Origin: Stigmatella erecta
Lineage (GTDB): Bacteria; Myxococcota; Myxococcia; Myxococcales; Myxococcaceae
Length of the DNA: 64,000 nt
Reading direction: 5' to 3'
Assembly: GCF_900111745.1 (NCBI RefSeq)
Contig: NZ_FOIJ01000004.1
Coordinates: forward strand, 434,001 to 498,000
In this document: positions 19,552-28,758 of the stretch, piece by piece
Layout of the letters: every line of letters begins with the position of its first letter
How positions within the stretch are numbered: position 1 is the stretch's first letter
Made by a program: the position numbers and the translations under genes
The notes under the pieces: generated by a model
What the model was told of the DNA's origin: nothing
Seen by the model: the letters and a program-made list of their open reading frames with translations, nothing else
Database searches by the model: none

Positions 19552-21008
19552 GGCGCCGCGCCGCCGTGATGGGCGGAGGCATCGGGGGCCTGACGGCCGC
19601 CGGACTGCTGGCCCAGGAGGGCCACGCGGTGACGCTCTTCGAGCGCGGGCCCCGGCTGGGGGGCAAGGCCCAGGGCGTCACCCTGGACGGCATCCCCCTG
19701 GACACGGGCCCCACGCTGTTGACGCTGCCGGACCTGGTGCGGGGCACCTTCGAGGCGCTGGGGGCGTTGGACCTGCTGCCCCCCTTCCTGGAGCTGGATC
19801 CGCAGTGCGTGTACCGCTTCGGGGACGGGTGTGTCTTCACGGCCTACAAGGACCTGGAGCGCATGGCGGACAGCGCCGGGGAGCTGCGGCCCAGCGAGCG
19901 GCACGGGGTGCTCTCCTTCTATAAGGACGCGGAGGCCATCTACCAGGCGGCGGGGGAGCCCTACCTGGAGGCGCCCTACGAGGGGATGACGGGCTTCATG
20001 GCGCGCGTGGCGCGGCGGGGCCTGGGGGCGGTGCGGGCCGGGATGCGGCTGTCCACCCTGCACGAGCTGGCGGAGAAGCACTTCAAGACGGACCACCTGC
20101 AGCAGTTCGTGGGCCGGTTCGCCACGTACACGGGGGCCTCGCCGTATGAGGCGAGCGCGGCGTTCGCGCTCATCCCCCACATCGAGCGGGCCTACGGCAC
20201 GCACCACGTGCGCGGGGGCATTGGCGCGCTGGTGGAGGCGCTGGGGCAGGCGGTGCGGCGGCTGGGGGTGGACATCCGGCTCAACGCCCCGGCGCGCTAC
20301 GAGCGCGAGGCGAACGGCACCTGGCGGGTGGGGCCCGTGGGCGAGGCCGAGGTGTACGACGCCGTGGTGGTGAACGCGGACCCGCTGGCGCCCCTGCACC
20401 GCGAGGACGAGCCCCTGGCGCTCTCGGGGGCGGTGATGCTGCTGGAGGTGGCGGGCCACCCGGCGGTGCCCCACCACGCGGTGCTCTTCGGCCGGGACTA
20501 CCGGCGCGAGTTCAGCGAGCTGTTCTCCGGGCGCCTGGCCACGGACCCCACGGTGTACGTGTGCAACCCGGGCGCCACGGATGCGTCGATGGCCCCCGCC
20601 GGGCGCATGGGGCTGTTCGTCATGGTGAACGCCCCCGCGCTGCCCACGGGGCGGGTGCAGGCCGAGGCGGCGGCGGAGGCGTGGACGGGCCATGCCGAGC
20701 GGGTGCGCCAGCAGATGTTCGAGAAGCTGTACGCGCACTTCCCGGAGCTGAAGGGGCGCGTGCGGGTGCTGGGGCAGCGCACGCCGGTGGACTGGGCGGC
20801 GCAGGGGGCTCCCGGGGGCTCCATCTACGGCTTTCTGCCGCACGGGCGGTTTGGCCCGTTCCGCCGGCCGCGCATCCGCGGCGCATCGCCGGGCCTGTTC
20901 TTCGCGGGAGGGGGCACGCACCCGGGCGGCGGGGTGCCGCTCGTCATGCTGTCGGGGCGCTTCGCCGCGGAGCTGGCCTCGAAACACCTGAAAGGAGGGG
21001 ACGCATGA
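19548..21008 (+). CDS. crtD: CrtD/CrtI-like carotenoid desaturase
   Basis: 486 residues with FAD-binding start AAVMGGGIGGLTAAGLLAQEG and the family segment GGKAQGVTLDGIPLDTGPTL. The C-terminal signature is LFFAGGGTHPGGGVPLVMLSG, typical of 1-hydroxycarotenoid 3,4-desaturases (CrtD) and of CrtIa-type enzymes. It sits next to crtC (1,2-hydratase), the usual biochemical partner of CrtD, and is joined to it by a four-base overlap. It may instead be the second phytoene desaturase (CrtIa); sequence alone does not settle this. Confidence 0.82.
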   Translation: MRRRAAVMGGGIGGLTAAGLLAQEGHAVTLFERGPRLGGKAQGVTLDGIPLDTGPTLLTLPDLVRGTFEALGALDLLPPFLELDPQCVYRFGDGCVFTAYKDLERMADSAGELRPSERHGVLSFYKDAEAIYQAAGEPYLEAPYEGMTGFMARVARRGLGAVRAGMRLSTLHELAEKHFKTDHLQQFVGRFATYTGASPYEASAAFALIPHIERAYGTHHVRGGIGALVEALGQAVRRLGVDIRLNAPARYEREANGTWRVGPVGEAEVYDAVVVNADPLAPLHREDEPLALSGAVMLLEVAGHPAVPHHAVLFGRDYRREFSELFSGRLATDPTVYVCNPGATDASMAPAGRMGLFVMVNAPALPTGRVQAEAAAEAWTGHAERVRQQMFEKLYAHFPELKGRVRVLGQRTPVDWAAQGAPGGSIYGFLPHGRFGPFRRPRIRGASPGLFFAGGGTHPGGGVPLVMLSGRFAAELASKHLKGGDA

Positions 21009-21928
21009 GTTCCTCGACCGCACTGCCTTCACTGCCCTCCGGACCGGGAACGTACCGCTGGTACTACGCGGACGTGACCGCGGGCGAGTACAGCGCCGTG
21101 TTCATCTTCATGGTGGGCTCGCTCTTCTCCCCCCGCTACTCGGTGGCGGCGCGCCAGGGCGGGCTGCCCTGGGAGCATGCCGCGGTGAACTTCGCCCTGT
21201 ACCGCCGGGGCGTGCGCCTGTGCTGGGTGCTCAGCGAGTACCCGGCGCTGACGCTGGAGTCCCCGTGGCACCTGCGCATTGGCCGCTCCACGCTCGCCTA
21301 CGAGGGCAACCGGGTGCGCATGGAGGTGGACGAGCGCACGGCGCCCTGGGGCCGCCCGGTGCGCGCGAACCTGACGCTGGAGCCGCTCACGCCGCTGGGC
21401 ACGGAAGTCCAGCTGGTGCCGGACCTGCCGCACTGGTGGCAGCCCATGGCGCCGCGGGCGCATGCCCGGCTGGAGCTGGTGACCGAGGGGCTCGTGCTGG
21501 AGGGGATGGGCTACCACGACACCAACCACGGCGGGGAGCTGCTCGGCGAGCGGCTTCCCGGCTGGCGCTGGGCGCGCACGCACGGGGACCAGGAGACGGT
21601 GGTGGACTACGTGCTGCCCGGCGGCATCACCCCCGTGCGGGTGAAGGCCGGCGAGCAGGGCGTTCAGTGCGAGCGCGAGGCGCAGGGGCTGGCGGTGCCG
21701 GCCATGGGGCGCACCGGCTGGGGGCTCCAGGTGCCCCGGCAGCTGCACGCGGGCGCCCGGGTGGTGGGGGATGCCCGGCTGCTGGAGTCCTCTCCTTTCT
21801 ATGCGCGCGTGGAGGCGCGGCAGCGGGGGCTGGACACCCTGGGCGAGGTGGCGGACTTCCGGCGCTTCCACTCGCCCTACATCCGCTGGATGGCGCACTT
21901 CCGCACGCGCCTGGAGCGCGCGTCATGA
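21005..21928 (+). CDS. crtC: Carotenoid 1,2-hydratase
   Basis: 307 residues. Hallmarks of CrtC are RWYYADVTAGEYSAVFIFM near the N-terminus, LEGMGYHDTNHGG in the middle and a C-terminal HSPYIRWMAHFRTR. The enzyme adds water across the terminal double bond of acyclic carotenoid ends, giving the 1-hydroxyl group that can later be desaturated, glycosylated and acylated. All three follow-up activities are encoded in the same operon. The start overlaps the crtD stop (ATGA). Confidence 0.9.
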   Translation: MSSSTALPSLPSGPGTYRWYYADVTAGEYSAVFIFMVGSLFSPRYSVAARQGGLPWEHAAVNFALYRRGVRLCWVLSEYPALTLESPWHLRIGRSTLAYEGNRVRMEVDERTAPWGRPVRANLTLEPLTPLGTEVQLVPDLPHWWQPMAPRAHARLELVTEGLVLEGMGYHDTNHGGELLGERLPGWRWARTHGDQETVVDYVLPGGITPVRVKAGEQGVQCEREAQGLAVPAMGRTGWGLQVPRQLHAGARVVGDARLLESSPFYARVEARQRGLDTLGEVADFRRFHSPYIRWMAHFRTRLERAS

Positions 21929-23061
21929 GCGCCGCGGTGCTCGTGGGGCTGGCCTGGGCGGTGCTCGCCACGGGCTTCAGCGCGGTGGCGCTCTTGCGGC
22001 TCTTGCGCATGAAGCGGGGCCCGGGCGTGGCCACGCGGGCGCCGGTGCTGCTGCTGCGGCCGGTGGACGAGCCCACGCCCCGGGAGCTGGAGAACCTCGC
22101 CCGGCCGGTGGACTACGCGGGGCCGCTGGAGCAGGTGGTGGTGTCCCCGTACCGGCCCCGGCTGGCGCCGGGCGTGCGCTGGCTGCCGAGTGACCCCACC
22201 ACGCCCAACCGCAAGGTGGGCCACCTGCTGTATGCCCTGGCGGTGCTGGAGGTGGGCGAGCGGGTGGTGGTGGCGGTGGACGCGGACGTGGCGGTGACGG
22301 GCGCGCTGGTGGAGGGGCTCGCGGGGCCGGTGGCCGCGGGCGCGGCGCTGAGCACGGCGGCCCCCACGCCGGTGGGGGTGCGCGGTGCGGTGGGCTGGGC
22401 CGTGGCGGGGCTCCTGCGCCACACCCACCACAGCTTCCGGGCCCTGCATGCGATGAGCGCCGGGGCCAAGGCGGTGTGTGGCAAGGCGCTGGGGCTGTCG
22501 CCGGTGGCGATCCAGGAGCTGCGCGGCCTGGCGGACCACATTGGCGAGGACCTGGAGCTGTCGCGGCGGCTGCACGCGCGGGGACTGGACGTGGCGCTGG
22601 CGGAGGCGCCCGCGCTGGTGCCGATGGCGCCCCTCGTCTCCTGGCGCCCGGCCGTGGAGCGCTTCACCCGGTGGATGCAGGTGCTGGCCAGCCACCGGCC
22701 GGGGCTCTACCCGACGGTGCCGCTGCTCTTCACGCCCACCCTGCCGCTCGCGGTGCTGAGCGGGGTGCTGGGCTCGGGCGTGCTGGTGGCGGCCACGGGC
22801 GTGCTGGTGGCGGTGCGCACGCTGCTGTCCTGGCGCCTGGCGGTGCTCACCGCGCCCCCGGAGGGGAATGCGGCAGAGGCCGCGCCGGGCGGCGCGTGGG
22901 TGGTGCTCGGCGCCTGGGTGCTGGGGGAAGCCTTGCTGCTGGTGGCGTTCATGCGCTCGCTGGGCCAGGCCCGGGTGACGTGGCGGGGCCGGACCTATGC
23001 GCTGCGGCGGGGGGGCCGGATGGCGCCGGTGTGGCCCGAGTTGAGCGGAGGGCAGGGATGA
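21925..23061 (+). CDS. GT21-like glycosyltransferase, probable carotenoid glucosyltransferase
   Basis: 378 residues with an N-terminal membrane span and two to three more near the C-terminus. The core shows the ceramide-glucosyltransferase (GT21) pattern: LLRPVDEPTPRELENLARPV, VVAVDADVAV (D-x-D), ADHIGEDLELSRRL and the membrane-proximal FTRWMQVLASHRPGLY. Within a carotenoid operon that also has a hydratase and an acyltransferase, it most likely adds sugar to the 1-hydroxyl carotenoid; glycoside esters are the typical myxobacterial end products. Linkage specificity is inferred. Confidence 0.8.
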   Translation: MSAAVLVGLAWAVLATGFSAVALLRLLRMKRGPGVATRAPVLLLRPVDEPTPRELENLARPVDYAGPLEQVVVSPYRPRLAPGVRWLPSDPTTPNRKVGHLLYALAVLEVGERVVVAVDADVAVTGALVEGLAGPVAAGAALSTAAPTPVGVRGAVGWAVAGLLRHTHHSFRALHAMSAGAKAVCGKALGLSPVAIQELRGLADHIGEDLELSRRLHARGLDVALAEAPALVPMAPLVSWRPAVERFTRWMQVLASHRPGLYPTVPLLFTPTLPLAVLSGVLGSGVLVAATGVLVAVRTLLSWRLAVLTAPPEGNAAEAAPGGAWVVLGAWVLGEALLLVAFMRSLGQARVTWRGRTYALRRGGRMAPVWPELSGGQG

Positions 23062-23462
23062 CGTACGCACGGTTTCTGGGAGTGTTCGTGGTGCTGCCCA
23101 TCCTCTTCCTGGTGGTGCGCTACCGGAAGACGTTCACGGCGCGGAGCCTGGCGCCGATGGGGTTGCTGCTCCTCGTCGTGTACGCGGCGACGTCGCCCTG
23201 GGACAACCTGGCGGTGAAGTGGGGCCTGTGGGGGTTCGATCCCGAGCGCATCTGGGGCATCAAGCTGGGGTACCTGCCGCTGGAGGAGTACCTCTTCTTC
23301 GGCCTGCAGACGCTGCTGGTGGGGCTCTGGGCCCGGGCGCGGCTCATGCGCGTGCTGGCCGTTGAGGCGCGGCCGCGCGCGGCCCCGCCCTCCCGGGCGG
23401 AGGCGCCGGTGGCCTCCGCCAAGGCGGGCCCGGCCCTGCAGCCGCGCGAGGTGTCCCCATGA
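23058..23462 (+). CDS. crtYc: Lycopene cyclase subunit CrtYc
   Basis: 134 residues with three membrane spans. TSPWDNLAVKWGLWGFDPERIWGI-type text (PWDN near residue 45) and YLPLEEYLFFGLQTLLVG are the signature of the heterodimeric bacterial/archaeal lycopene cyclases. It requires CrtYd, encoded next with a four-base overlap, to cyclise one or both lycopene ends into beta-rings. The last about 30 residues are an Ala/Pro-rich tail not needed for the fold. Confidence 0.9.
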   Translation: MTYARFLGVFVVLPILFLVVRYRKTFTARSLAPMGLLLLVVYAATSPWDNLAVKWGLWGFDPERIWGIKLGYLPLEEYLFFGLQTLLVGLWARARLMRVLAVEARPRAAPPSRAEAPVASAKAGPALQPREVSP

Positions 23463-23815
23463 GCGGGCTGATGGAGGGCCGCTGGGCGTACCTCATCCAC
23501 CTGCTGGGCTGGGGGCTGCCGGTCATCCTGATGCAGCTCGGGGTGCTGTTCTTCCACTACCGGGAGCGCTCCTGGGCGGTGCTGCGGGCGGTGCTGCCCC
23601 CGGCGCTCATCATCGGCGTGTACCTGTCGGTGGCGGACCACCTGGCCATCTCCGCGGGCATCTGGAACTTCGGCGAGGGCAAGCACCTTGGCGTGTACGT
23701 GGGCATGGTGCCCCTGGAAGAGGTGCTCTTCTTCCTGATGACCAGCGTGCTGGTCTCCCTGGGGCTGTCCCTGTTCACGGCGCTGGTGAACCGGCGGGAG
23801 GCCCGGGTGTCTTGA
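23459..23815 (+). CDS. crtYd: Lycopene cyclase subunit CrtYd
   Basis: 118 residues, three to four membrane spans. The motifs ISAGIWNFGEGKHLGVYVG and VPLEEVLFFLMTSVLV mirror those of CrtYc, as expected for the two halves of the duplicated cyclase domain. It forms the second subunit of the heterodimeric lycopene beta-cyclase. Start overlaps the crtYc stop; its own stop overlaps the TTG start of the acyltransferase. Confidence 0.9.
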   Translation: MSGLMEGRWAYLIHLLGWGLPVILMQLGVLFFHYRERSWAVLRAVLPPALIIGVYLSVADHLAISAGIWNFGEGKHLGVYVGMVPLEEVLFFLMTSVLVSLGLSLFTALVNRREARVS

Positions 23816-24489
23816 TCCACGCGCGGAAGGGAGGGCCATTCGGCTGGGCGCTGGACCGCTACGTGGGCTGGAAGTTCCGGTCCATGTTCCGGGGCCTGTG
23901 GGTGCGCGGCACGTTGCCCTCGGGGCCCGGGGCGCGCCTCGTCTACATGAACCACTCGAACTGGTGGGATGGCTTCGTGCTCCACCAGCTCGGGCAGGTG
24001 GCCGGGTGGGACGCGTACTGCCTGATGGAGGAGAAGAACCTGCGGCGCTACCGCTTCCTGGCGCGCATCGGGGCCTTCAGCATCCGTCCGGGCGAGGCCG
24101 CCTCCGCGATGGAGTCCCTGCGCTACGCGCGCGAGCTGATGCGCAGGCCCCGGGCCGCCGTCGGCGTCTTCCCGGAAGGGGAGCACCGGCCCTTCGGCGT
24201 GCTGCCGCTGCGGCTCGAGCGGGGCGTGGAGCTGCTGGCGCGGGCGGGCCGGGTGGAGTGCCTGCCGGTGGCGTTCCGCTATGCCTTCTTCGAGCACGAG
24301 CGGCCCGAGGTGCTGGTGGAGGTGGGCGCCCCGCACGGCCCCGGCCCCCTGCCGCTGTTCCAGTCCTCGCTGGAGGCGGTGGTGCGGCGGGTGGCCTCGG
24401 CGGCGAGCCCCGAGGGCTTCACCCGGAAGGTGTCGGGGGGCAGCGGGGTGGCGGAGCGGTGGGACGCGCTGCGGAGACTGCGGGCATGA
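23812..24489 (+). CDS. PlsC-like acyltransferase, probable carotenoid glycoside acylation
   Basis: 225 residues starting at a TTG (23812) that overlaps the crtYd TGA; no ATG or GTG fits upstream. The acyltransferase motif appears as YMNHSNWWDGFVLHQL (H-x4-D form), with VGVFPEGEHRPFGVLPL as the substrate-binding FPEG motif. The family moves acyl groups from CoA or ACP to an alcohol. Its place after the glycosyltransferase and cyclase genes suggests esterification of the carotenoid sugar with a fatty acid. A general lysophosphatidate acyltransferase is the alternative. Confidence 0.8.
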   Translation: MIHARKGGPFGWALDRYVGWKFRSMFRGLWVRGTLPSGPGARLVYMNHSNWWDGFVLHQLGQVAGWDAYCLMEEKNLRRYRFLARIGAFSIRPGEAASAMESLRYARELMRRPRAAVGVFPEGEHRPFGVLPLRLERGVELLARAGRVECLPVAFRYAFFEHERPEVLVEVGAPHGPGPLPLFQSSLEAVVRRVASAASPEGFTRKVSGGSGVAERWDALRRLRA

Positions 24490-25349
24490 GCCTGCTGCGC
24501 ATCCGCACCATCGCCCGGCTGACCGGCATCCGCGAGGCCACGCTGCGCGCGTGGGAGCGGCGCTACGGCTTTCCGCGCCCGCACCGCAGCGAGAACAACT
24601 ACCGCGCCTACACGCGCGAGGAGGTGGAGAACATCCGCCGGGTGGCGAAGTTCATCGATGAGGGGCTCTCGGTGAGCGAGGCCATCTCCCAGGTGAAGGC
24701 GCTGCCCGTGCGGGAGCTGCCCCTGGAGGGGACGCTCTCGGAGCGCTTCTGGGCCGCGGTGAAGCGCATGGACACGGACGAGGCGCTGCGCGTGCTGGAC
24801 GAGGGCCAGGCCGCCATGGACGTGGACACGTACTGCGAGGGCATGCTCCTGCCCCTGCTCCGGGAGATGGGGGAGCGGGTGGACATCGCCCGGGAGCACC
24901 TGGCCTCGGCGTTGATCCGCCAGCGGCTGAGCGCGCTCCTCGCCGCGGAGGGCGCGCGCCAGGAGGGCCCCCGGGCGGTGCTCGCGTGCCCCACGGGGGA
25001 CCACCACGAGGGAGGGCTGCTGGCGCTGGGGTTGTTCCTCAAGCGCCGGGGCTGGCGGGTGACGGTGCTGGGCGCGGACACGCCCGCCGAGGCGCTGCGC
25101 AGCGCGTGCGCGCAGGTGGCCCCGGACCTGGTGGCGCTGTCCTTCGTGCGCCGCCGGGAGCCGGAGGAGATGGTGGAAGTGCTGCGCGAGGCGGTGCAGG
25201 CCTGTGCCCCCGTGCTGGTGGTGGTGGGCGGGCCGGGGGCGCGCGAGCACCTCAAGGCCATCTTCTCCTGTGGGGCGCAGTACGCCGAGACGGCCAGCGA
25301 ACTGATGGCGCTGTGGCAGCAGGCCCGGGGAGCGCCCAACGGCACCTGA
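24486..25349 (+). CDS. carA: CarA: MerR-type, B12-binding carotenoid repressor
   Basis: 287 residues. The MerR helix-turn-helix spans about 4-75 (RIRTIARLTGIREATLRAWE). A helical bundle follows with REHLASALI (E137, H138), and the cobalamin domain carries PTGDHHEGG (D172-x-H174-x-x-G177). The light-sensor motif W-x9-EH is missing its Trp: the position holds Glu127. This matches a repressor that, like M. xanthus CarA, works in a light-independent way and is antagonised by CarS. The start overlaps the acyltransferase stop, so the repressor is made from the operon it controls. Confidence 0.92.
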   Translation: MSLLRIRTIARLTGIREATLRAWERRYGFPRPHRSENNYRAYTREEVENIRRVAKFIDEGLSVSEAISQVKALPVRELPLEGTLSERFWAAVKRMDTDEALRVLDEGQAAMDVDTYCEGMLLPLLREMGERVDIAREHLASALIRQRLSALLAAEGARQEGPRAVLACPTGDHHEGGLLALGLFLKRRGWRVTVLGADTPAEALRSACAQVAPDLVALSFVRRREPEEMVEVLREAVQACAPVLVVVGGPGAREHLKAIFSCGAQYAETASELMALWQQARGAPNGT

Positions 25350-25475
25350 GCGGATGGCGGCGCCTGAGCCCCCGGGCATGCCCGGTTGCGTTGCGCCGGA
25401 TCCGCCGGTAAGCCGAGGGCCTCCCGTCCGTGGACTCGCGGCGCGAGGGACTTGAACCGGAAACCTCCTGCCCGC

Positions 25476-26369
25476 ATGGCCGAGCGCACCTACCGCATCC
25501 ACACCGCCGCGGAGCTGTCTGGCGTCAGCGCGGAGCTCATCCGCGCCTGGGAGCGCCGCTACGGCGTGCCCCGCCCCCAGCGCACGCCCGCGGGCTACCG
25601 CGTCTACACCGGGCAGGACGTCGCGCTGCTGCGGCGGATGAAGCAGCTCACCGCCGAGGGCATGTCCATCCGGGAGGCCGCGGCGTGGGCCTCGCGCGAG
25701 GTGGCCCAGGGCCTCGAGGCCCTGCCCGGGCCGGACGGGGGCGAGGGCCCGCGCCCGGAGGCCTGGCGCGAGGCGGTGCTGGCGGCCGCGGAGCGCTATG
25801 ACCAGGTGGCCATCTCCCAGGTACTGGACGAGGTGCTGGCGGCGCTGCCGCCGCTCAAGGCCTTCGACGAGGTGCTGGCGCCGCTGCAGCGCGCGGTGGG
25901 GGACCGCTGGCACGCGGGCACGCTGACGGTGGCCCAGGAGCACCTGGTGTCCCAGGTGGTGCGGGCGCGGCTGGTGGGCCTGCTGCACGCGGCGCCGCAG
26001 AACGCGGGGCACCGGCACGCGGTGCTCGGGTGCTTTCCGGACGAGGAGCACGAGGTGGGGCTCTTGGGCACGGCCCTGCGGCTGCGGCACGCGGGCCTCC
26101 AGGTGAGCCTGCTGGGCCAGCGCGTGCCCGTGCAGGAGCTGGGGCTCATGGTGGCGCGGCTGCGCCCCCACCTCGTGGGGCTGTCCGCGGTGGCGGACCC
26201 GGGCGAGGCCGCCTTCGCGCGGACCCTCGGCGCGCTCATGGCCGCGCTGCCCCCGGGCGTGCCCGTGTGGGTGGGCGGCCCCGCGGCCTTGCGCCATGCC
26301 TCGCTGTGCGAGCGGCACGGCGTCCGGGTGTTCCGGCCCGGGGACGACTGGACCGCCTTGTGGACCTGA
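25476..26369 (+). CDS. carH: CarH: B12-dependent photoreceptor repressor
   Basis: 297 residues from the ATG at 25476; longer in-frame starts would add a basic tail ahead of the MerR fold. The DNA-binding domain is YRIHTAAELSGVSAELIRAW. The light-sensing motif is complete: W145-x9-E155-H156 (RWHAGTLTVAQEH). The B12 domain has DEEHEVG with axial His192, matching the E-x-H-x-x-G form of known CarH proteins. In the dark, adenosylcobalamin-bound CarH tetramers repress crt genes; light breaks the Co-C bond. It lies 126 bp after carA and may be partly independent in transcription. Confidence 0.9.
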   Translation: MAERTYRIHTAAELSGVSAELIRAWERRYGVPRPQRTPAGYRVYTGQDVALLRRMKQLTAEGMSIREAAAWASREVAQGLEALPGPDGGEGPRPEAWREAVLAAAERYDQVAISQVLDEVLAALPPLKAFDEVLAPLQRAVGDRWHAGTLTVAQEHLVSQVVRARLVGLLHAAPQNAGHRHAVLGCFPDEEHEVGLLGTALRLRHAGLQVSLLGQRVPVQELGLMVARLRPHLVGLSAVADPGEAAFARTLGALMAALPPGVPVWVGGPAALRHASLCERHGVRVFRPGDDWTALWT

Positions 26370-26465
26370 ACCCCGGAAAGAGGTGTGTCCCGGTCAGGCC
26401 GGCAATTCACGGGATGGGCGTAAAAAATTTCTAAGGGCGAAGACTCGTTTTCTCGTAGTTCGGAC

Positions 26466-26492
26466 TTGAGTAAGAAATTCTTCTTCTGTAAT
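26466..26492 (+). promoter_or_regulatory. Possible promoter of the subtilisin gene
   Basis: The 167-bp region before the protease gene is strikingly AT-rich. TTGAGT at 26466-26471 and TGTAAT at 26487-26492 resemble -35 and -10 boxes with a short 15-base spacer. A weak 7-bp inverted repeat (AATTTCT at 26426, AGAAATT at 26473) overlaps it. A functional promoter somewhere here is likely; the exact boxes are a guess. Confidence 0.35.
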
Positions 26493-26536
26493 TTGCGCGC
26501 GCTTCACCCAATCCCCCGATGTTTCAGGAGTTCCCC

Positions 26537-27715
26537 ATGAAGACCGTGCGCAACACGCTTTTCCTTGGTACTGCTCTGGCCCTGGCTGCTTGCGGTGGTG
26601 AGCTGAACGACGCCGAGATGATGGACGGCTCGGACATCAGCCAGACCGAGGCCCCCCTGATGCTGGCCCCCGCCGGCACGGCCATTCCGGGCTCCTACAT
26701 CGTCGTGACGAAGCAGGAGGGCGGCCTGCGCCGCGCCTCGCTCGCCTCGCGCATCCAGGCGCGCCACAACTACAGCGTCATCAACGGCTTTGCCGCCGAC
26801 CTGACCGCGGAGCAGCTGGCCGAGGTCCGCAAGGACGCCAACGTCCTGTTCGTCGAGGAGGACGCGGTGGTGAAGCTCGAGGCCACCCAGTCCCCCGCCA
26901 CGTGGGGCATTGACCGCATCGACCAGGTGAGCCTGCCGCTGAGCAACAGCTACACCTACACCACCACCGCCTCCAACGTGACCGCGTACGTCATCGACAC
27001 GGGCATCCAGATCAGCCACTCGCAGTTCGGTGGCCGCGCGGCGGTGGGCTACGACGCGATCGGCGACGGCCAGAATGGCAATGACTGCCAGGGCCACGGC
27101 ACGCACGTGGCGGGCACCATCGGCAGCGCCACCTACGGCGTGGCCAAGGGCGTCAAGCTGCGCGCGGTGCGCGTGCTGAACTGCTCGGGCTCCGGCACCA
27201 ACTCGGGCGTCATCGCCGGCATCAACTGGGTGACCACCAACCACGTGAAGCCCGCGGTGGCCAACATGAGCCTCGGCGGCAGCGCCTCCTCGGCGGTGAA
27301 CACGGCCGTCACCAACCTGTCCAACGCGGGCGTGTTCGTCGCGGTGGCCGCGGGTAACAACAACGCCAACGCCAGCGGCTACTCGCCGGCGAGCGCCCCG
27401 GCCGTCACCACGGTGGGCGCCTCCACGAAGACGGACGCGCGCGCCTCGTACTCCAACTACGGCAGCCTGATCGACATCTTCGCGCCGGGCACCGACATCA
27501 CCTCCACCTGGATCGGCAGCGGCACCAACACCATCAGCGGCACCTCGATGGCCTCGCCGCACGTGGCGGGCGTGGGCGCGCTCTACAAGGGCACCTACGG
27601 CGACGCGTCCTCGGCCACCGTCGACAGCTGGATCAAGAGCAACGCCAGCGTCGGCAAGATCACCGGCGTCCCGTCGGGCACCACGACCAACCTGCTCAAC
27701 AAGAAGTCGCTGTAG
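26537..27715 (+). CDS. Subtilisin-like (S8) serine protease with propeptide
   Basis: 392 residues from the ATG at 26537, preceded by AGGAG. The signal ends in a lipobox-like LALAAC, so the precursor may be lipid-anchored before maturation. An I9 inhibitor propeptide ([14 protein letters not shown] to [10 protein letters not shown]) precedes the proteinase-K-like domain. The triad and oxyanion residues are in [12 protein letters not shown] (Asp), [11 protein letters not shown] (His), VAAGNNN (Asn) and [11 protein letters not shown] (Ser). It is a secreted or surface peptidase suited to predation or nutrient scavenging. A hairpin terminator follows. Confidence 0.93.
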   Translation: MKTVRNTLFLGTALALAACGGELNDAEMMDGSDISQTEAPLMLAPAGTAIPGSYIVVTKQEGGLRRASLASRIQARHNYSVINGFAADLTAEQLAEVRKDANVLFVEEDAVVKLEATQSPATWGIDRIDQVSLPLSNSYTYTTTASNVTAYVIDTGIQISHSQFGGRAAVGYDAIGDGQNGNDCQGHGTHVAGTIGSATYGVAKGVKLRAVRVLNCSGSGTNSGVIAGINWVTTNHVKPAVANMSLGGSASSAVNTAVTNLSNAGVFVAVAAGNNNANASGYSPASAPAVTTVGASTKTDARASYSNYGSLIDIFAPGTDITSTWIGSGTNTISGTSMASPHVAGVGALYKGTYGDASSATVDSWIKSNASVGKITGVPSGTTTNLLNKKSL

Positions 27716-27741
27716 TCCCGCGGCTTCAGCGTTGAAGGATC

Positions 27742-27780
27742 CCGGGGATCGTGGCTTCGTGCCGCGGTCCCCGGTGTCTT
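27742..27780 (+). terminator. Hairpin terminator after the subtilisin gene
   Basis: CCGGGGA (27742-27748) pairs with TCCCCGG (27768-27774) around a 19-base loop and is followed by TGTCTTT. It lies 27 bases after the protease stop codon and ahead of a convergent gene. Confidence 0.5.
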
Positions 27781-27845
27781 TGCGGGGGCCTCCCGGAAAG
27801 GGCAGGGCCCTGCCAGGAGGGCCCTCGCAGGCGGCGCGGGGCTTC

Positions 27846-28646
27846 TCAGGGCACCGGGGCTGCGGGCGGGCGCTCGGGCAGGGTGAGCTGGAGCTCCCGC
27901 GCCAGCCCGGTGACGCTCGGCGGAAGCTGAGGGTCCTCCGCGAGCGCGCGCAGCCGCTTCTGGCCCTCGTCCTCCTGGCCCTCGCGGCGCAGGAGCGTGG
28001 CCTGGTGCACGAGCAGCAGGCCCCGCGTCTCCTCATCCGGCTTCAGGGCCAGCGTCTTCTCCACGAGCGTGCGGGCCGCGGCGAGGTTCTCCTCGGCCAT
28101 GGCCAGCTCCTGCCAGGCGGGGACGAACTGGGGCGCGCGCTGGGTGAGGGCCACCAGCTTCTGGTGGGCCTGCTTCGGGTCCCTCAGCTGCCGGAGCGCC
28201 AGGAAGTCCCGGAGCGTGCCGGGCGGGACGGTGCCCGCCTTCTCGCGGCGCAGGCTGTCGAGGAACTTCTTGCTCTCGGAGAAGCCCTGCGGGGCGCGCG
28301 CCTCCACCTGCTCGAAGGTGGCCAGGGCCTGGGCGGTGTCGCCCATGAGCACGTACGTGTAGCCCGTGTCGTACAGGGGGATGAGCCAGTCCGGGGCCGC
28401 CGCCTGGGCTTGCTGGAAGAGCTGGAGCGCCTCGGGGAACTGGCCTTCCTGGCCCCGCTGGCGGCCCTGCATGTGCAGCGCCATGGCCTCGGGGGGAATG
28501 GGCGGCGCGGTGGGAAGGGCGGGGGCGGAGAGGGCGGGCGCTGGGGCGGTGGCCACCGGGGGCGCGGGGGGCGGACGGGGCTTGTCCTGGCACGAGCAAC
28601 CCCCGGTGCAGGCGAGGGTGGCGAGCAGGGTGAGGAAGCGGCGCAT
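27846..28646 (-). CDS. TPR-repeat lipoprotein
   Basis: 266 residues. The signal MRRFLTLLATLACTGGC ends in a lipobox, followed by a Pro/Ala-rich spacer of about 35 residues. The remainder is helical with tetratricopeptide repeats, for example QEGQFPEALQLFQQAQAAAPDW and LMGDTAQALATFEQVEARAPQG. TPR proteins are scaffolds; no enzymatic motif is present. It probably sits on the periplasmic face of the outer membrane. The genes on either side are convergent or divergent, so no operon partner is evident. Confidence 0.8.
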   Translation of the reverse strand: MRRFLTLLATLACTGGCSCQDKPRPPPAPPVATAPAPALSAPALPTAPPIPPEAMALHMQGRQRGQEGQFPEALQLFQQAQAAAPDWLIPLYDTGYTYVLMGDTAQALATFEQVEARAPQGFSESKKFLDSLRREKAGTVPPGTLRDFLALRQLRDPKQAHQKLVALTQRAPQFVPAWQELAMAEENLAAARTLVEKTLALKPDEETRGLLLVHQATLLRREGQEDEGQKRLRALAEDPQLPPSVTGLARELQLTLPERPPAAPVP

Positions 28647-28758
28647 GGTGGGGGATCCTCCGGAGGCGCGCGACTATAGCAGCCGCGTTCCCCGCCTCGG
28701 TGGCCCCCTGGGGGGGCGCCGTTTATAATCGAGGCACAGGCGCGCGGCCTTCCTCCCC

